From the NCBI GenBank assembly GCA_003991915.1, contig RQTK01000317.1, forward strand, positions 255,077-319,076: a DNA stretch of 64,000 nucleotides. The letters are read 5' to 3'. The notes below the pieces were generated by a model that was given only the letters and a program-made list of their open reading frames with translations, was not told the DNA's origin and searched no databases. This stretch comes from Elysia chlorotica (Eukaryota > Mollusca > Gastropoda > Plakobranchidae). Position 1 is the first letter of the stretch; each line of letters opens with the position of its first letter. A program made the position numbers and the translations under genes. Shown piece after piece: positions 61,919-64,000 of the stretch.

Positions 61919-62884
61919 AGTCAACTTTTCTATTTCAACTGAGGAATGCAAATTGATCTGATACGAATTTTATTTAGTGATTCGAGTGTGTGAAGGCCTC
62001 GGATTTAATTAAAATTTTTTTACTTAACATCAATATAAAAGCTTATTATTTCAAATCGTGATTTTGACTATTTAGTTTTTAAAAAGAGTATTCTGAAATT
62101 TTCCAACATTGTACATTGTAACTTATGTACAGTGCAATGTGATTGGTTTTGGCTTCTGCCTGTTTGTTGTTGTTGTTGTTTTTGTTTTTTATTTATAATC
62201 ATTTTATTCCATATTTAAATATCTCCACTCCCTGACAATTCTATGTTTTGTACAATAAAATTACTCTTTTTTGGACTTCATATTTTGTTGCTGTTGTTGT
62301 TGTTTTTTTGTGTTCCTTGTCCATTTGTTAAAGTTGCGTCATATACAAAAAACTTTGTGAAAATTTGAGGAAAAAAAGTGACAATGCTGAATGAATTGGT
62401 AGAAATACTGCAAAAAATGTGAAAGGGAAAAATATATTTGCACGGTTGACTTATATATCATTATGAGTATACCAATAAACTACCATGTAGCATCATAGGA
62501 ATTGATTGGGTTGGGTAAAGATACAGGGATTATCCACATTTGGAACAAAAATTGCATACATTCTATATTACATATACTAACGAGATATGAACATGGTCAA
62601 AGTATTAAGTAAACGTATAAAAATGTGAAGAAGGAAAATAGATGTATATTAGATGTATTTATATTTGAAAAGTCTAGAAAAGGTGGGGAGAAATAGTAGT
62701 TAATGGCTTCAGACTGAGAACGGTGGAAAGGTGAAACGGGCACATGTATTAGGGAGGACCGTGAAGAAGAGACTGAAATATTCTTAAAGTTCTCAAAATA
62801 CACTGTATCTGAAACGGAAAATACTTATTCCTCAACAGGAAATTTCAATGTATTTTGTAAAAAAAAAACTCTTCTCATGTTCCA
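61919..62884. other. No feature recognised
   Basis: AT-rich, two short GTT runs (62161-62180, 62288-62308) and one AATAAA at 62254-62259. Confidence 0.4.
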
Positions 62885-63125
62885 TAGTTTTGTTTATTGG
62901 TCTTTGTGCTCACCCAATTTGGGGTTGGCGTACCATTTTGTTTCCATGCCAAACGGTCCTGCGCCACCCTGAGGTTCACATGTTCTACAACGCCTTCTAG
63001 GTTAAGGGATCCGAGACGGCGTCATATGTTGCTGGGTCCCTGTCCTATCTTTTATGTCGTCATATCACTTCCTACTGGGTCAGCCTTTCCCTCTTCTTCC
63101 TTCCATTTCTTTCCTTTGGTTGATT
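62885..63125 (-). mobile_element. Possible LINE ORF2 C-terminal scrap
   Basis: The minus-strand frame gives LGSLNLEGVVEHVNLR then VAQDRLAWKQNG. A DLR...A.DR..W ending is typical of many LINE ORF2 C-termini (RTE- and jockey-like). The match is short, no reverse transcriptase core is present, and the GC content is higher than the surroundings. Confidence 0.4.
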
Positions 63126-64000
63126 AAATTGTAACCCACTTAGAAAGGTAACATACTAACAACTATCATACGGCATGGGAACAGATTCACTTGTGTCAGT
63201 CTCAATAGTGCTCCATTGATTATGTGGACCGCACTGTATTTTTTCCTGGAGATCTACAGATCTACCCATATCGAAACAAACCAGGCCCGCGCTGCAAAAA
63301 TGACAATGCGTATCAGCGGGAGTACTAGTGCGGTATCTAGAGTGGTACTTGTTTGTTTTGGAGTAGAGGATAAGATATTTGGTCTTGGTCTTGGTTTAGT
63401 TTAAAGACCATTATCTTAGATAATTATAACTTTGCTTACTCCGTGAATTGGTGTTTCGTGATTAGATAAAACATGTACATTTATAATGATGGAGATTTTT
63501 TTTACGAGTTTCTTTTTTACTTACCCCTCTTTAATTTCCTTATTTTATTTTACTTATTTGAATTTTCAAAGATATCAGATTATCAAAACATTTAATATTA
63601 TCATTATAATCTTTGCTGTGCCCCTAATACGAGGGGGTCGCTTTTCTCCAAACTATCTATTTATATCCTTTAGAGGAACAAACATTTAGGGAGACCTGTA
63701 TTCAACTATGAGCCTGTTCGAAAATTTAACATGATTTCACGTTATCTGGGAAGCTTCGATGCGCGTGTGTTTCTTTTTTGTTTGTTTGTGTGTATGTGTT
63801 TGTTACTTTTTTCTGGGGGTATACAATGCATTTATTATTTTTCAGAAAATATGTCATCTTAGTTCAAAACATGTAATCAGTTATAGGCTGAATGCTAAAA
63901 ATAGCAAGACTTTTTCATTCTCTTTTTTAAACTTGTTTCACTTGTTATTTTTTAGAAGAAAGACGTTTTTTCTGTGAAAGCAGCAGTTTTTTATGTTTTG
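63126..64000. other. No feature recognised to window end
   Basis: AT-rich; short open frames without recognisable sequence or splice context. Confidence 0.4.

Overview
This is a eukaryotic, intron-rich, AT-rich nuclear genomic window, not bacterial or viral. The exon code is animal. The mix of transposons (RNase H-bearing LINEs, a P-element-type transposase, PIF/Harbinger, and a tRNA-headed SINE ending in CCAACC repeats) points to an invertebrate, most likely a lophotrochozoan and perhaps a gastropod mollusc. The clade is inference; the gene identities come from conserved protein motifs read directly.

Layout. (1) 1-6432, plus strand: the last three coding exons of the translation termination factor eRF3 (GSPT1), after a repeat-rich stretch that is probably its intron. 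(2) 6.4-18 kb: no complete gene. It holds LINE 3' ends, SINE copies and an acidic coding-like fragment on the minus strand at 9.05-9.3 kb. (3) 19297-22343, minus strand: CANT1, a calcium-activated nucleotidase (apyrase), complete in three coding exons, with a long minisatellite in one intron. (4) 23.7-29 kb: a rearranged repeat island. It has a nested inverted repeat, two near-identical direct copies of a roughly 1 kb unit, a decayed P-element transposase between them, and many TCTAGA/AGATCT hexamer runs. (5) 30393-35690, plus strand: RSL1D1, a ribosomal L1-domain nucleolar protein, complete in seven coding exons. (6) 37154-38122: a PIF/Harbinger-type DNA transposon remnant with terminal inverted repeats and a TTA target duplication. 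(7) 39639-48141, minus strand: an unrecognised gene assembled here from seven exons whose splice phases all agree; the predicted exons are mostly too short to stand out as ORFs. (8) 49280-54877, minus strand: the 5' three exons of a C8orf74-like gene. Region 7 may be its 3' half, but the joint between them is unresolved. (9) 55155-60307, plus strand: ACP5, tartrate-resistant purple acid phosphatase, complete in six exons with all metal ligands. (10) 60.3-64 kb: a SINE, a LINE fragment and AT-rich sequence.

The genes are unrelated housekeeping or tissue genes and do not form a pathway. Two arrangements stand out. The C8orf74-like gene and ACP5 start head to head with only 277 bases between their start codons, so they probably share a promoter. 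RSL1D1 and the region-7 gene converge tail to tail. No CRISPR array, bona fide tRNA or rRNA gene, or retrovirus-like element was seen. Much of the rest is microsatellite and SINE sequence, and one SINE family recurs at least a dozen times.
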